A DNA stretch of 64,000 bases from Mesorhizobium sp. AR07 (GTDB taxonomy: Bacteria > Pseudomonadota > Alphaproteobacteria > Rhizobiales > Rhizobiaceae). Location: NCBI RefSeq assembly GCF_024746815.1, contig NZ_CP080525.1:682001-746000 (forward strand), given 5' to 3'. Below are positions 1 through 11,500 of the stretch, one piece after another. The number at the start of each line of letters is the position of its first letter. Position 1 is the stretch's first letter. The position numbers were made by a program, and so were the translations under genes. The notes under the pieces were generated by a model. The model had not been told where the DNA came from, searched no databases, and worked only from the letters and a program-made list of their open reading frames with translations.

Positions 1-329
1 CGATCCGTATCAGCCCGCAGAAGCTGAACCTCGTTGCCGCGCTGATCCGCGGCAAGAAGGTCGCGACAGCGCTTTCCGATCTCGAATTCTCGGCCAAGCG
101 AATTTCCGGCACGGTCAAGAAGACGCTGGAATCGGCGATCGCCAACGCGGAAAACAACCACGACCTCGACGTCGATGCGCTGATCGTGGCGGAAGCCTAT
201 GTCGGCAAGTCGATCGTCATGAAGCGGTTCCATGCCCGTGGCCGTGGTCGCGCCAGCCGTATCGAGAAGCCGTTCTCGCACCTCACGATCGTCGTTCGTG
301 AAGTCGAAGAAAAAGGGGAGGCCGCATAA
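1..329 (+). CDS. rplV: 50S ribosomal protein L22, 5' end outside window
   Basis: The reading frame is open from base 3 to the TAA at 327-329. It encodes the C-terminal ~108 residues of L22, including the typical tail with [12 protein letters not shown] and [10 protein letters not shown]22 binds 23S rRNA and lines the peptide exit tunnel. The start codon lies before the window. Its stop overlaps the rpsC start (TAATG), so the two genes are translationally coupled in the S10-type operon. Recognition is from family knowledge of the conserved C-terminus and from its position before rpsC. Confidence 0.95.
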   Translation, partial: IRISPQKLNLVAALIRGKKVATALSDLEFSAKRISGTVKKTLESAIANAENNHDLDVDALIVAEAYVGKSIVMKRFHARGRGRASRIEKPFSHLTIVVREVEEKGEAA

Positions 330-1054
330 TGGGCCAGAAAGTCAATCCGATCGGTTTGCGCCTCGGCATCAACCGCACCTGGGATTCGCGCTGGTTCGCG
401 AACACCGGCGAGTACGGCAAGCTGCTGCATGAGGACATCAAGATCCGCAAGTATCTTGAGAAGGAACTCAAGCAGGCCGCGATCTCGAAGGTCGTCATCG
501 AGCGCCCGCACAAGAAGTGCCGCGTCACCATCCATGCGGCGCGTCCGGGTCTGATCATCGGCAAGAAGGGCGCCGACATCGAGAAGCTTCGCAAGAAGCT
601 GATGGAGATGACGAAATCCGAGACGCACCTCAACATCGTTGAAGTGCGCAAGCCGGAAATCGACGCGACCCTGGTCGCCCAGTCGATCGCCCAGCAGCTA
701 GAGCGCCGTATCGCGTTCCGTCGCGCCATGAAGCGTGCCGTGCAGTCGGCGATGCGCCTCGGTGCCGAAGGCATCCGCATCAACTGCGCCGGCCGTCTTG
801 GCGGCGCCGAGATCGCGCGCATGGAATGGTACCGCGAAGGCCGCGTGCCGCTGCATACGCTGCGTGCGGACGTCGACTACGGCACGGCCGAAGCGCACAC
901 CGCATATGGCATCTGCGGCGTGAAAGTCTGGGTGTTCAAGGGCGAGATCCTCGAGCACGACCCGATGGCTTCGGAGCGTCGTGCGACCGAGGGCGATGCT
1001 GCGCATGGCGGTGGTGGTGATCGCGAACGCGGTCGTCGTCGCGAAAACGCCTGA
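329..1054 (+). CDS. rpsC: 30S ribosomal protein S3
   Basis: This 241-residue protein has the classical S3 start ([16 protein letters not shown]), a KH RNA-binding domain around residues 40-110 with the GxxG-type loop [10 protein letters not shown], and the C-terminal S3 domain. The tail is glycine- and arginine-rich, as often seen in alphaproteobacteria. S3 sits at the mRNA entry site of the 30S subunit. The gene overlaps the rplV stop and is followed 27 bp later by rplP. Confidence 0.98.
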   Translation: MGQKVNPIGLRLGINRTWDSRWFANTGEYGKLLHEDIKIRKYLEKELKQAAISKVVIERPHKKCRVTIHAARPGLIIGKKGADIEKLRKKLMEMTKSETHLNIVEVRKPEIDATLVAQSIAQQLERRIAFRRAMKRAVQSAMRLGAEGIRINCAGRLGGAEIARMEWYREGRVPLHTLRADVDYGTAEAHTAYGICGVKVWVFKGEILEHDPMASERRATEGDAAHGGGGDRERGRRRENA

Positions 1055-1081
1055 GACATTTAGGAATTTGGAGTTAGAACG

Positions 1082-1495
1082 ATGCTGCAGCCAAAGCGCA
1101 CAAAGTTCCGCAAGCAGTTCAAGGGCCGTATCCATGGTACAGCAAAGGGCGGCACCAACCTGGATTTCGGTGGTTTCGGGCTGAAGGCGCTTGAGCCGAA
1201 CCGCGTCACCGCACGTGAGATCGAGGCGGCCCGCCGCGCGATCACCCGTGAAATGAAGCGCGCCGGTCGCGTCTGGATCCGTATTTTCCCGGACGTGCCG
1301 GTCACTTCGAAGCCGACCGAAGTCCGCATGGGTAAGGGCAAGGGCGCGGTCGACTACTGGGCGGCGCGCGTCAAGCCGGGCCGCATCATGTTCGAGATCG
1401 ACGGCGTCAATGAAGAAACCGCCCGTGAGGCACTGCGTCTCGGCGCGGCCAAGCTCTCGGTCAAGACGCGCTTCGTGCAGCGCATCGCAGAATAA
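1082..1495 (+). CDS. rplP: 50S ribosomal protein L16
   Basis: This 137-residue protein starts [16 protein letters not shown] and has the L16/L10e core ([20 protein letters not shown]). That region carries the arginine that is hydroxylated in some bacteria. L16 organises the A-site region of the 50S subunit. Length and order (rpsC-rplP-rpmC) are standard. Confidence 0.98.
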   Translation: MLQPKRTKFRKQFKGRIHGTAKGGTNLDFGGFGLKALEPNRVTAREIEAARRAITREMKRAGRVWIRIFPDVPVTSKPTEVRMGKGKGAVDYWAARVKPGRIMFEIDGVNEETAREALRLGAAKLSVKTRFVQRIAE

Positions 1496-1508
1496 GGACG
1501 GGCTGATC

Positions 1509-1709
1509 ATGAAAGCCGAAGACATCCGGACCAAGACCCAGGACCAGCTGACCGACGACCTGGCCAGCCTGAAGAAGGAGCAGTTCAACCTGCGCTTCCA
1601 GAAGGCCACCGGCCAGCTCGAGAAGACCGCGCGCGTGAGACAGGTCCGCAAGGACATCGCGCGTATCAAGACCATCGCTGCGGAAAAGTCCGCGGCTAAG
1701 AAGGCTTAA
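1509..1709 (+). CDS. rpmC: 50S ribosomal protein L29
   Basis: This 66-residue protein starts at the ATG at 1509 ([14 protein letters not shown]), 13 bp after the rplP stop. A longer frame begins upstream inside rplP, but it has no family support there. L29 is a helical hairpin near the exit tunnel that helps dock trigger factor and SRP. The C-terminus is lysine- and alanine-rich. Confidence 0.96.
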   Translation: MKAEDIRTKTQDQLTDDLASLKKEQFNLRFQKATGQLEKTARVRQVRKDIARIKTIAAEKSAAKKA

Positions 1710-1720
1710 GGACGAAAACC

Positions 1721-1960
1721 ATGCCAAAGCGCATTCTGCAGGGCACCGTCGTCAGCGACAAGAACGAGAAGACGGTTGTCGTCAAGGTCGAACGGCGCTT
1801 CACGCATCCCGTGATGAAGAAGACCGTGCGCATGACCAAGAAGTACAAGGCGCACGACGAGAACAACGCCCATAAGGTTGGCGATCAGGTGTTCATCCAG
1901 GAATCGAAGCCGATTTCCAAGGATAAGCGCTGGATCGTCGTGTCTTCGGACCAGGCGTAA
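1721..1960 (+). CDS. rpsQ: 30S ribosomal protein S17
   Basis: This 79-residue OB-fold protein starts [20 protein letters not shown], typical of S17, and binds the 5' domain of 16S rRNA. It starts 11 bp after rpmC. About 70 bp of spacer to rplN follows, consistent with the classical break between the S10 and spc operons. No clear terminator is visible in that gap. Confidence 0.97.
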   Translation: MPKRILQGTVVSDKNEKTVVVKVERRFTHPVMKKTVRMTKKYKAHDENNAHKVGDQVFIQESKPISKDKRWIVVSSDQA

Positions 1961-2032
1961 ACAAACGAATTTTGGACAGACCGGGGAGGGGCTTAGAGCC
2001 CGTCCCGTTAGAAAAGAAGAAGGCGGCCAGTC

Positions 2033-2401
2033 ATGATTCAGATGCAAACAAACCTCGACGTCGCGGATAATTCCGGCGCCCGTCGTGTCATGTGCATCAA
2101 GGTGCTGGGCGGCTCGAAGCGGAAATACGCTTCCGTGGGCGACATCATCGTGGTGTCGATCAAGGAAGCCATCCCGCGCGGCCGCGTGAAGAAGGGCGAT
2201 GTGATGAAGGCGGTCGTGGTTCGCACGGCCAAGGACATCCGCCGCCCGGACGGCAGCGTGATCCGTTTCGACAAGAACGCGGCCGTTCTCGTCGATAACA
2301 AGAAAGAGCCGATCGGCACGCGTATCTTCGGACCGGTTCCGCGCGAACTCCGCGCCAAGAACCACATGAAGATCATCTCGCTCGCGCCTGAAGTGCTGTA
2401 A
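2033..2401 (+). CDS. rplN: 50S ribosomal protein L14
   Basis: This 122-residue protein starts [20 protein letters not shown], the standard L14 N-terminus, and ends in the usual EVL. L14 contributes to intersubunit bridges and contacts L19. It is the first gene of the spc operon in the conventional layout. Confidence 0.98.
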   Translation: MIQMQTNLDVADNSGARRVMCIKVLGGSKRKYASVGDIIVVSIKEAIPRGRVKKGDVMKAVVVRTAKDIRRPDGSVIRFDKNAAVLVDNKKEPIGTRIFGPVPRELRAKNHMKIISLAPEVL

Positions 2402-2413
2402 GGAGCCGGACCA

Positions 2414-2728
2414 ATGCAAAAGATTAGAAAAGGCGACAAGGTCGTCGTGCTGGCCGGCAAGGACAAGGGCCGTTCGGGCGAAGTCCTCTCGGTTCAGCCG
2501 AAGGAAGACACCGCGCTGGTGCGCGGCGTCAACATGATCCGTCGTCACCAGAAGCAGTCCCAGTCCCAAGAGGGCGGGATCATCACCAAGGAAGCGCCGA
2601 TCCAGCTGTCGAACATCGCGCTGGCCGACCCCAAGGATGGCAAGCCGACCCGCGTCGGCTTCATCTTCCAGAAGGACGGCAAGAAGGTGCGCGTCGCCAA
2701 GCGCTCGGGAGAAGTCATCAATGGCTAA
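2414..2728 (+). CDS. rplX: 50S ribosomal protein L24
   Basis: This 104-residue protein has an N-terminal KOW motif ([20 protein letters not shown]). L24 is an assembly initiator for the 50S subunit. Its last codons overlap the rplE start by 8 bp, which indicates coupled translation. Confidence 0.97.
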   Translation: MQKIRKGDKVVVLAGKDKGRSGEVLSVQPKEDTALVRGVNMIRRHQKQSQSQEGGIITKEAPIQLSNIALADPKDGKPTRVGFIFQKDGKKVRVAKRSGEVING

Positions 2729-3320
2729 GGCTCAAACCACGAAGCCCAAGGCTGAAAGCAAGCAGTCCAAGGCCCAGAACACGCCGCGCCTCAAGCAGGT
2801 CTACAACGAGACCATCCGCAAGGCGTTGCAGGAACAGTTCGGCTACGAGAACGAGATGCAGGTTCCGCGCATCGACAAGATCGTGCTGAACATGGGCGTT
2901 GGCGAAGCGACCGGCGATTCGAAGAAGCCTTCGATCGCCGCCGAAGACCTGGCGATGATCGCCGGCCAGAAGGCCGTCGTCACCCGCGCCCGCAACTCCA
3001 TCGCCGGCTTCAAGGTCCGCGAGAAGATGCCGATCGGTGCCAAGGTCACGCTGCGCAAGGAACGCATGTACGAGTTCCTCGACCGCCTCGTGAACATCGC
3101 ACTGCCACGCGTCCGCGACTTCCGCGGGCTCAATCCGAAGAGCTTCGATGGCCGTGGCAACTACGCCATGGGCATCAAAGAACACATCGTGTTCCCGGAG
3201 ATCAACTACGACAAGGTTGATCAGATCTGGGGCATGGACGTCATCGTTTGTACGACTGCGAAGACGGACGACGAAGCCAGGGCATTGCTCAAGGCCTTCA
3301 ACTTCCCCTTCCGCCAGTAA
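2721..3320 (+). CDS. rplE: 50S ribosomal protein L5
   Basis: This 199-residue protein uses the ATG at 2721 ([15 protein letters not shown]) inside the end of rplX. A longer frame start at 2637 would sit within rplX and is not needed. The L5 core runs from about residue 30, with [14 protein letters not shown] and the C-terminal [11 protein letters not shown]. The ~20-residue lysine-rich N-terminal extension is longer than the Escherichia coli form. L5 binds 5S rRNA in the central protuberance. Confidence 0.97.
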   Translation: MAKAQTTKPKAESKQSKAQNTPRLKQVYNETIRKALQEQFGYENEMQVPRIDKIVLNMGVGEATGDSKKPSIAAEDLAMIAGQKAVVTRARNSIAGFKVREKMPIGAKVTLRKERMYEFLDRLVNIALPRVRDFRGLNPKSFDGRGNYAMGIKEHIVFPEINYDKVDQIWGMDVIVCTTAKTDDEARALLKAFNFPFRQ

Positions 3321-3347
3321 CGGCAGCGAGAAAAGGAAAAATCTGAA

Positions 3348-3653
3348 ATGGCAAAGACCAGCTCAGTCGAGAAGAACAACAGGCGCCGCAAGCTTGCCGA
3401 CCAGTACGGTCCCAAGCGTGCTGCCCTCAAGGCGATCATCATGGATCAGTCCAAGCCGATGGAAGAGCGCTTCCGCGCTCAGCTCAAGCTTGCCGCCATG
3501 CCGCGCAACTCGGCCAAGATCCGCATCCGCAACCGCTGCGAAGTCACCGGCCGTCCGCGCGCCTACTATCGCAAGCTCAAAGTATCGCGCATCGCGCTTC
3601 GTGATCTCGGCAATAACGGCCAGATCCCGGGCCTGGTCAAGTCGAGCTGGTAA
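3348..3653 (+). CDS. rpsN: 30S ribosomal protein S14, zinc-independent form
   Basis: This 101-residue protein ends in [11 protein letters not shown]. It is the long form of S14 without the four-cysteine zinc ribbon: only one Cys remains in the [11 protein letters not shown] segment. It binds the head of the 30S subunit and sits between rplE and rpsH as expected. Confidence 0.97.
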   Translation: MAKTSSVEKNNRRRKLADQYGPKRAALKAIIMDQSKPMEERFRAQLKLAAMPRNSAKIRIRNRCEVTGRPRAYYRKLKVSRIALRDLGNNGQIPGLVKSSW

Positions 3654-3665
3654 GGAGGACATAAC

Positions 3666-4064
3666 ATGTCATTGAGCGATCCTCTCGGCGATATGCTGAC
3701 CCGCATCCGCAACGCCTACGGCCGCAAGAAGTCGAGCGTTTCGACGCCGGCTTCGCGTCTGCGCACCCGCGTCCTCGACGTGCTGAAGGCTGAAGGCTAT
3801 ATCCGCGATTACAGCCAGACCGACTTCGACAACGGCAAGTCCGAAATCGAGATCGAGCTGAAGTATTTCGACGGCGCGCCGGTCGTGCGCGAAATCGCCC
3901 GCGTCTCGAAGCCTGGCCGCCGCGTCTACGTTTCGGCCAAGTCGATTCCGCACGTCGCCAACGGCCTCGGCATCGCCATCCTTTCGACACCGAAGGGCGT
4001 GATGGCCGACTACGAAGCGCGTGAACAGAACGTCGGTGGTGAAATCCTCTGCCAGATCTTCTGA
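3666..4064 (+). CDS. rpsH: 30S ribosomal protein S8
   Basis: This 132-residue protein starts [20 protein letters not shown] and ends [15 protein letters not shown] ([11 protein letters not shown]). S8 binds helix 21 of 16S rRNA and in E. coli represses the spc operon translationally. Whether that control operates here cannot be read directly. A spacer of 92 bp follows before rplF. Confidence 0.98.
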   Translation: MSLSDPLGDMLTRIRNAYGRKKSSVSTPASRLRTRVLDVLKAEGYIRDYSQTDFDNGKSEIEIELKYFDGAPVVREIARVSKPGRRVYVSAKSIPHVANGLGIAILSTPKGVMADYEAREQNVGGEILCQIF

Positions 4065-4156
4065 TCTGGCGTGTGACCGGGAAAATCGGAATCCGGTCTT
4101 CGGGATCATGCCCGAAGACAGAGACCTGAAACAAGAGAAGTGACGAGGACAACAAA

Positions 4157-4690
4157 ATGTCTCGTATTGGAAAGAAACCCGTTTCGCTGCCGCAGGGTGT
4201 GACCGCGACCGTCAACGGCCAGACCGTGACGGCGAAAGGCCCCAAGGGCGAGCTGAAGTTCGTGGTGAACGAAGAAGTGCTGGTCAAGATGGAAGGCAGC
4301 GAGATCGCTGTCCAGCCACGCGACCAGACCAAGACGGCGCGCTCCAAGTGGGGCATGTCGCGCACGCAGATCGTCAACATCCTGCAGGGCGTCAAGGACG
4401 GTTTCGAGAAGAAGCTCGAGATCACCGGCGTCGGCTATCGTGCCGCCATGCAGGGCAAGAACCTGCAGCTGGCACTTGGCTTCAGCCATGACGTCGTCTA
4501 CGAGACGCCGGCAGGCATCACGATCGCTGTGCCGAAGCCGACGGAAATCACCGTGACCGGCATCGACAAGCAGCAGGTCGGCCAGGTTGCCGCCGAGATC
4601 CGCGAATACCGCGGTCCCGAGCCCTACAAGGGCAAGGGTGTCCGCTATGCTGGCGAGAAGATCGTCCGCAAGGAAGGCAAGAAGAAGTAA
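4157..4690 (+). CDS. rplF: 50S ribosomal protein L6
   Basis: This 177-residue protein starts [15 protein letters not shown] and ends with the L6 signature region [18 protein letters not shown]. It has two tandem alpha/beta domains. L6 lies near the factor-binding site of the 50S subunit. Confidence 0.98.
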   Translation: MSRIGKKPVSLPQGVTATVNGQTVTAKGPKGELKFVVNEEVLVKMEGSEIAVQPRDQTKTARSKWGMSRTQIVNILQGVKDGFEKKLEITGVGYRAAMQGKNLQLALGFSHDVVYETPAGITIAVPKPTEITVTGIDKQQVGQVAAEIREYRGPEPYKGKGVRYAGEKIVRKEGKKK

Positions 4691-4775
4691 TTGTAACGCC
4701 GCGGGGAGCGGTCGCGGGAGGCGCTTTCGCCTACCGCATATGGCGGCCCCCGTTTTTTGAAGGCAAGGAACTATC

Positions 4776-5135
4776 ATGGCTACCAAGGAATCCATCCAGC
4801 GCCGCGCGCAGCGCGTCCGCCGTCAGATCAAGAAGGTCGCCGGCGAGCGTCCGCGTCTGTCGGTCCACCGCACGTCGAAGAACATCTACGTCCAGGTCAT
4901 CGACGACGCCAAGGGCCACACCATCGCTGCCGCTTCGACCCTTGAGAAGGACCTCAAGGGTTCGCTCAAGACCGGCGCCGACACCGCCGCCGCCGCCGCG
5001 ATCGGCAAGCTGATCGCCGAGCGCGCCACCAAGGCCGGCGTCAAGGAAGTCGTCTTCGACCGCGGCGCCTACATCTATCACGGCCGCGTCAAGGCGCTCG
5101 CCGAGGCTGCCCGTGAAGGTGGTCTGAGCTTCTAA
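4776..5135 (+). CDS. rplR: 50S ribosomal protein L18
   Basis: This 119-residue protein starts [20 protein letters not shown] and ends in [17 protein letters not shown], a highly conserved L18 tail. It binds 5S rRNA together with L5 and L25. An 85-bp spacer separates it from rplF. Confidence 0.98.
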   Translation: MATKESIQRRAQRVRRQIKKVAGERPRLSVHRTSKNIYVQVIDDAKGHTIAAASTLEKDLKGSLKTGADTAAAAAIGKLIAERATKAGVKEVVFDRGAYIYHGRVKALAEAAREGGLSF

Positions 5136-5221
5136 ATCCAAAGAATTTCGCCCCCGGCGACCCACAGAGGCGCCGGATCTTATCAGCAACCGTGCTTCCG
5201 GAAAAAAACAAGGAACAGGAT

Positions 5222-5785
5222 ATGGCACAGGAACGTAGGGATGGCGGCCGCGGCCGCGATCGTGAAGAGCGCGATGACGGCATGGTGGACAAGCTCGTCC
5301 ACATCAACCGCGTCGCCAAGGTCGTCAAGGGCGGCCGTCGCTTCGGTTTTGCAGCACTCGTCGTCGTCGGCGACCAGAAGGGCCGTGTCGGCTTTGGTCA
5401 CGGCAAGGCGCGCGAAGTGCCGGAAGCTATCCGCAAGGCAACGGAATCGGCCAAGCGCGACATGATCTTCGTGCCGCTGCGCTCGGGCCGTACGCTGCAC
5501 CACGACGTCGAAGGACGCTGGGGCGCGGGACGCGTTCTGTTGCGCGCCGCCAAGCAAGGTACCGGCATCATCGCCGGTGGCCCGATGCGCGCCGTCTTCG
5601 AGACGCTCGGCATGCATGACGTGGTCGCCAAGTCGATGGGTTCGTCGAACCCTTACAACATGGTTCGTGCCACCTTCGACGCGCTGAAGAGCCAGATGCA
5701 TCCCAAGGATGTGGCTGCCGCTCGTGGCATCAAGTATTCGACCCTTCAGGCCCGCCGCGGCACCGCCGTTGCGGCTGAAGAATAG
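5222..5785 (+). CDS. rpsE: 30S ribosomal protein S5
   Basis: The ATG at 5222 ([19 protein letters not shown]) is preceded by an AGGA-type ribosome binding site. The frame runs further upstream to 5192 but adds only an unsupported 10 residues. The 187-residue product has the S5 double-stranded RNA-binding fold ([18 protein letters not shown]) and C-terminal domain. S5 is important for decoding accuracy. The N-terminus is unusually rich in Arg and Gly. Confidence 0.97.
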   Translation: MAQERRDGGRGRDREERDDGMVDKLVHINRVAKVVKGGRRFGFAALVVVGDQKGRVGFGHGKAREVPEAIRKATESAKRDMIFVPLRSGRTLHHDVEGRWGAGRVLLRAAKQGTGIIAGGPMRAVFETLGMHDVVAKSMGSSNPYNMVRATFDALKSQMHPKDVAAARGIKYSTLQARRGTAVAAEE

Positions 5786-5809
5786 TCGATCTGACCAGGG
5801 ATTTTGACC

Positions 5810-6007
5810 ATGGCCAAGAAAGCAACAAAGACCGTCACCGTTGAGCAGATCGGTTCGCCGATCCGCCGCCCGAAGGAACAGCGCGCGACGCTGGTCGGGC
5901 TCGGCCTCAACAAGATGCACAAGCAGCGCACGCTGGAAGATACGCCCTCCGTGCGCGGCATGATCGCTGCCGTCCAGCATCTCGTCCGCGTCGTGGACGA
6001 GGGCTGA
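5810..6007 (+). CDS. rpmD: 50S ribosomal protein L30
   Basis: This 65-residue protein starts at the ATG at 5810 ([20 protein letters not shown]). A TTG two codons earlier is less likely. L30 is a small ferredoxin-like fold protein that is absent from some bacteria. It lies between rpsE and rplO as usual. Confidence 0.96.
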   Translation: MAKKATKTVTVEQIGSPIRRPKEQRATLVGLGLNKMHKQRTLEDTPSVRGMIAAVQHLVRVVDEG

Positions 6008-6029
6008 GCCAGAGCGCAGGAGAACCCAG

Positions 6030-6506
6030 ATGAAACTCAACGATCTGCGTGACAAGGACGGCGCGACGCACTCCAAGAAGCGTCTCGGCCGTGGCATCGG
6101 CTCCGGCACCGGCAAGACCGGCGGTCGCGGCGTCAAGGGCCAGAAGGCGCGCTCCGGCGTTGCCATCAACGGCTTCGAGGGTGGCCAGATGCCGCTCTAC
6201 CGGCGCCTGCCGAAGCGTGGCTTCAACAACATCTTCGCCAAGAGCTTCACCGTCGTCTCGCTGGCCCGTATCCAGGTGGCGATCGACGCCAAGAAGCTCG
6301 ACGCCAAGGCAACCGTGACGGCTGAATCGCTGGTTGCCGCCGGCGTCATCCGCCGCGTCAAGGACGGCGTGCGCATCCTCTCGGACGGCGAGATCAAGGC
6401 GAAGCTCGCCTTTGACGTTGCCGGCGCCTCCAAGGCAGCGATCGAGAAGATCGAAAAGGCCGGCGGTTCGGTCAAGCTGCCGGAGAAAAAGGCAGCTGCC
6501 GAGTAA
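6030..6506 (+). CDS. rplO: 50S ribosomal protein L15
   Basis: This 158-residue protein starts [20 protein letters not shown] and has the glycine-rich N-terminal extension ([20 protein letters not shown]) typical of L15. L15 is a late-assembly 50S protein. It is separated from secY by 193 bp that contain a long palindrome. Confidence 0.98.
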   Translation: MKLNDLRDKDGATHSKKRLGRGIGSGTGKTGGRGVKGQKARSGVAINGFEGGQMPLYRRLPKRGFNNIFAKSFTVVSLARIQVAIDAKKLDAKATVTAESLVAAGVIRRVKDGVRILSDGEIKAKLAFDVAGASKAAIEKIEKAGGSVKLPEKKAAAE

Positions 6507-6580
6507 CGGCAATTTGAAGCGCGATCGGCAAAAGCGATATCCGTTTTTGCTCACGATTGCGCTTTGATCTGTTCAATTAG

Positions 6581-6602
6581 GCGGCCGCGTCGACGCGGCC
6601 GC
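6581..6602. other. 22-bp perfect palindrome in the rplO-secY gap
   Basis: The arms GCGGCCGCGT and ACGCGGCCGC meet around a central CG, giving a very GC-rich hairpin of about 10 bp. No run of T follows directly, so it is not a classical intrinsic terminator. It lies 98 bp before secY in the only long gap of the spc operon, so it may attenuate or stabilise the mRNA there. That role is inferred from position only. Confidence 0.5.
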
Positions 6603-6699
6603 TTGCATGTTTAGGGCCCGGAGCTTATCTCGTGAGCTTCGGTGAAACGCACCGCCTGACCTCACGGGCCATCAAGCGTTACCAAGCGGAGAATCAGGC

Positions 6700-8036
<1,337 letters not shown>

Positions 8037-8040
<4 letters not shown>

Positions 8041-8645
8041 GGTTGATATTGCTTGGGCCGCCAGGGGCGGGCAAGGGGACACAAGCACAAAGACTGGTAG
8101 AAAAACACGGCATACCCCAGCTTTCGACGGGCGACATGCTGCGTGCAGCCGTCCAGGCAGGCACCGAGGTCGGCAAGCGCGCCAAGGCGGTGATGGATGC
8201 CGGCGAGCTGGTCTCCGACGCCATCGCCAACGCGATCGTCGCCGAGCGTATCGATCAGGCCGATTGCGCGAAGGGGTTCATCCTCGACGGATATCCGCGG
8301 ACCCTGGTGCAGGCGGACGCTGTTGAGCAGATGCTTTCGGATCGCTCCCAGGGCCTCGACGCGGTCATCGAACTTGTCGTCGACGACAAGGCGCTGGTGG
8401 GTCGTATAGTCAAGCGCGCCAACGAGGCACAGGCCGCCGGCCTGCCCGTTCGCAAGGACGACAATCCGGTCGTGTTCGAGGAGCGCCTGCGGGAGTACTA
8501 CAAGAAAACGTCGCCGCTGATTGGCTACTACTATGCCAAGGGCAAGCTCCGCAGCGTCGACGGCATGGCCGATATCGATGCCGTAACGGAACAGATCGAA
8601 GCGGTGCTAGGGACACAGCGCGGGGAAATTAACGATTGCGCTTGA
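8037..8645 (+). CDS. adk: Adenylate kinase, short-LID form
   Basis: The 202-residue enzyme interconverts 2 ADP and ATP + AMP in the cytoplasm. The P-loop [10 protein letters not shown] is at residues 7-16, the AMP-binding segment is around DGYPRT, and the short LID (no zinc finger) is near residues 125-140. Its start overlaps the secY stop, the usual secY-adk pairing. A 178-bp gap without recognisable features follows before rpsM. Confidence 0.97.
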
Positions 8646-8823
8646 CGGGAGCGGTTCGCTGGGGTATGGCGGCCCGTCTTCCTATCAGGCATCGGCTTTG
8701 CTTGTCCGCAAGGGCAAGGCAGCCGCTTTGAACTGGAAACTCCCGCATGGGCCGGCCTCCACCGGACGCGGGGCAACTTAAGATAGCGCCGGTTCGTCCG
8801 GCCCACATGGAGAAGAGAAGAAC

Positions 8824-9192
8824 ATGGCTCGTATAGCCGGCGTCAACATTCCGACCAACAAGCGCGTCGTCATCGCGCTTCAGTACATTCACGGCATCGG
8901 CAAGAAGTTCGCCCAGGAGATCGTCGACAAGGTCGGCATCCCGGCCGAGCGTCGCGTCAACCAGCTGACCGACGCGGAAGTGCTGCAGATCCGCGAAACC
9001 ATCGACCGCGACTACCAGGTCGAGGGCGACCTGCGCCGCGAAGTCTCGATGAACATCAAGCGGCTCATGGACCTCGGCTGCTACCGCGGCCTGCGTCACC
9101 GCCGTTCGCTGCCGGTTCGCGGCCAGCGCACGCATACCAATGCGCGTACCCGCAAGGGCCCGGCCAAGTCGATCGCCGGCAAGAAGAAGTAA
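8824..9192 (+). CDS. rpsM: 30S ribosomal protein S13
   Basis: This 122-residue protein starts [20 protein letters not shown], has the helix-two-turn-helix region ([10 protein letters not shown]) and ends with the basic tail [15 protein letters not shown]13 contacts the P-site tRNA and 50S bridge B1. It is the first gene of the alpha operon. Confidence 0.98.
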   Translation: MARIAGVNIPTNKRVVIALQYIHGIGKKFAQEIVDKVGIPAERRVNQLTDAEVLQIRETIDRDYQVEGDLRREVSMNIKRLMDLGCYRGLRHRRSLPVRGQRTHTNARTRKGPAKSIAGKKK

Positions 9193-9203
9193 TTGAGCGA
9201 ATC

Positions 9204-9263
9204 GCGAGTAGCTCGTAGCGAATAGGGGTTCGTCTCACTATTCGCTACTCACTACTCGCTTTT
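9204..9263. repeat. Long imperfect inverted repeat between rpsM and rpsK
   Basis: Two 22-bp arms (9204-9225 and 9238-9259) pair with three adjacent mismatches around a 12-base loop and are followed by TTTT. The arms are built from GCGAGTAG and GTAGCGAATAG blocks. A stable hairpin inside a ribosomal operon, 11 bp after the rpsM stop, could terminate part of the transcripts or protect mRNA ends. Its sequence looks like a small mobile palindromic repeat. Confidence 0.6.
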
Positions 9264-9318
9264 GCAAGGTGGAGCCGCTGGCATTACGGCGGTGTAGAGA
9301 TCAACTGAAAGGACTATC

Positions 9319-9708
9319 ATGGCCAAGGAAGCCGCTCGTGTTCGCCGTCGCGAACGCAAGAACATCTCGTCGGGCGTTGCCCACGTCAATTCGACCTTCA
9401 ACAACACGATGATCACCATCACCGACGCGCAGGGCAATTCGATTGCCTGGTCGTCGGCCGGTGCCCAGGGCTTCAAGGGTTCACGCAAGTCGACCCCGTT
9501 CGCTGCCCAGATGGCCGCCGAGGACGTTGCCAAGAAGGCCCAGGAACACGGCATGCGCATGCTCGAAGTCGAGGTCTGCGGACCTGGCTCCGGTCGTGAA
9601 TCGGCACTGCGCGCCTTGCAGGCGGCCGGCTTCACCATCACCTCGATCCGTGATGTGACGCCGATCCCGCACAATGGCTGCCGCCCGCGCAAGAAGCGCC
9701 GCGTCTAA
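9319..9708 (+). CDS. rpsK: 30S ribosomal protein S11
   Basis: This 129-residue protein starts [20 protein letters not shown] and has the S11 core ([15 protein letters not shown]) and C-terminal [15 protein letters not shown]. It sits in the platform of the 30S subunit near the E-site. Confidence 0.98.
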   Translation: MAKEAARVRRRERKNISSGVAHVNSTFNNTMITITDAQGNSIAWSSAGAQGFKGSRKSTPFAAQMAAEDVAKKAQEHGMRMLEVEVCGPGSGRESALRALQAAGFTITSIRDVTPIPHNGCRPRKKRRV

Positions 9709-9815
9709 AAAAAATACCGAACGCCGCGCGAGCGCCCCTTGGGGTGCGCTCCTCCACGGCATTCCAGGTCGCCCGCCACGATTGGATGGTGGCGGGTCAA
9801 CGGAAGGAAAGCATC

Positions 9816-10826
9816 ATGATCCAGAAAAATTGGCAGGAACTGATCAAGCCGAACAAGATCGAGTTCTCGTCGAAGAAGAAGACGCTGACCACGCTGGTCG
9901 CCGAGCCGCTCGAGCGTGGCTTCGGCCTGACGCTGGGCAACGCGCTGCGCCGCGTGCTTCTGTCTTCGCTGCGCGGTGCGGCTGTTACCGCCGTGCAGAT
10001 CGACGGCGTTCTGCATGAATTCTCGTCCATCGCCGGTGTGCGCGAGGACGTGACCGACATCGTCTTGAACATCAAGGAAATCGCCATCCGCATGGAAGGC
10101 GATGGTCCCAAGCGCATGGTCGTGCGCAAGCAGGGCCCGGGCGCTGTTCTCGCCGGCGACATCCAGACGGTTGGCGACGTCGAGATCCTCAACCCCGATC
10201 ACGTCATCTGCACACTGGACGAAGGCGCTGAAATCCGTATGGAATTCACCGTCGACACCGGAAAGGGTTACGTGCCGGCCGACCGCAACCGCGCCGAAGA
10301 CGCGCCTATCGGCCTCATCCCGGTCGACAGCCTCTATTCGCCGGTCAAGAAGGTCTCCTACAAGGTCGAGAACACCCGCGAGGGCCAGGTTCTCGACTAT
10401 GACAAGCTGACCATGACGATCGAGACCGACGGTTCGATCACCGGCGAGGACGCGGTGGCTTTCGCCGCCCGCATCCTGCAGGACCAGCTCGGCCTGTTCG
10501 TCAACTTCGACGAGCCGCAGAAGGAAGTCGCCGCCGAAGCCGTCACCGAGCTCGCCTTCAACCCGGCGTTGCTCAAGAAGGTCGACGAGCTCGAGCTTTC
10601 GGTGCGTTCGGCCAACTGCCTGAAGAACGACAACATCGTCTATATCGGCGACCTGATCCAGAAGACCGAAGCCGAGATGCTGCGCACCCCGAACTTCGGC
10701 CGCAAGTCGCTGAACGAGATCAAGGAAGTCCTGGCGGCGATGGGCCTGCACCTCGGCATGGAAGTGCCGGACTGGCCGCCGGAAAACATCGAAGACCTCG
10801 CCAAGCGATACGAAGATCAATATTGA
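9816..10826 (+). CDS. rpoA: DNA-directed RNA polymerase alpha subunit
   Basis: The 336-residue protein starts at the ATG at 9816 ([17 protein letters not shown]), preceded by GGAAGGAAAG. An upstream in-frame extension to 9744 lacks family support. The N-terminal assembly domain (about 1-230) includes [20 protein letters not shown]. The C-terminal domain (about 250-330) has the helix-hairpin-helix region [17 protein letters not shown], which binds UP elements and activators. Confidence 0.98.
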   Translation: MIQKNWQELIKPNKIEFSSKKKTLTTLVAEPLERGFGLTLGNALRRVLLSSLRGAAVTAVQIDGVLHEFSSIAGVREDVTDIVLNIKEIAIRMEGDGPKRMVVRKQGPGAVLAGDIQTVGDVEILNPDHVICTLDEGAEIRMEFTVDTGKGYVPADRNRAEDAPIGLIPVDSLYSPVKKVSYKVENTREGQVLDYDKLTMTIETDGSITGEDAVAFAARILQDQLGLFVNFDEPQKEVAAEAVTELAFNPALLKKVDELELSVRSANCLKNDNIVYIGDLIQKTEAEMLRTPNFGRKSLNEIKEVLAAMGLHLGMEVPDWPPENIEDLAKRYEDQY

Positions 10827-10869
10827 GGCTCGAAAGAGCTTCTTGAACCCGCAATGAAGGAGAAGAGCC

Positions 10870-11301
10870 ATGCGCCACGGATTTAAGGGCCGCCGGTTCG
10901 CCCGTAGCATAAGCCACCGCAAGTCGATGTTCGCCAACCTGGCCGTGTCGCTGCTCGAGCATGAGCAGATCGTCACCACCTTGCCGAAGGCGAAGGATTT
11001 GCGTCCGATCGTCGAGAAGCTGGTGACGCTCGGCAAGCGTGGCGACCTGCATGCCCGCCGCCAGGTGATCGCGCAGATCGGCAATGAAGGCGTCGTCAAG
11101 CGCCTGTTCGACACCATCGCCCCGCGCTACGCCACCCGCAACGGCGGCTATCTGCGCATCATGAAGGCGGGCTTCCGCCACGGCGACAACGCCGCCATGG
11201 CTGTCATCGAGTTCGTCGATCGCGACACCTCGGCCAAGGGCGCCGGCGACCGCGCCCGCATCGAAGCCGAAGGCACCGACGCGGACGCCGCGGCCGCATA
11301 A
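10870..11301 (+). CDS. rplQ: 50S ribosomal protein L17
   Basis: This 143-residue protein starts [20 protein letters not shown]. The conserved L17 core covers ~118 residues and is followed by an acidic, alanine-rich tail common in alphaproteobacteria. It is the last gene of the alpha operon and is followed by a strong terminator. Confidence 0.98.
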   Translation: MRHGFKGRRFARSISHRKSMFANLAVSLLEHEQIVTTLPKAKDLRPIVEKLVTLGKRGDLHARRQVIAQIGNEGVVKRLFDTIAPRYATRNGGYLRIMKAGFRHGDNAAMAVIEFVDRDTSAKGAGDRARIEAEGTDADAAAA

Positions 11302-11325
11302 GGCTCGGTTTTCCGAAACGAATTC

Positions 11326-11351
11326 AAAGGGGCCTGCGGGCCCCTTTTTGT
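11326..11351 (+). terminator. Intrinsic terminator of the alpha operon
   Basis: The arms AAAGGGGCC and GGCCCCTTT form a perfect 9-bp stem with a 4-base loop, followed by a T-rich run. It lies 25 bp after the rplQ stop. Confidence 0.9.
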
Positions 11352-11500
11352 TTTCTGAAAGGTGCAGATTGCGGCTGAAGCCGATTTCCTGGCAGGAACC
11401 GAGGGTCTTTGGCCAAAATAATCGGATTTCAGCGGCTTAGCCTTTCATTTTGCACAATCGTCGGGACAATGCCCCCGAACTTGCCTTGGAGGATTCGTGA

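Noticed and set aside
9744..9815. N-terminal extension of rpoA
   Set aside because: In frame, but the alpha subunit family starts at the MIQKNW position, which also has a GGAAGGAAAG ribosome binding site.
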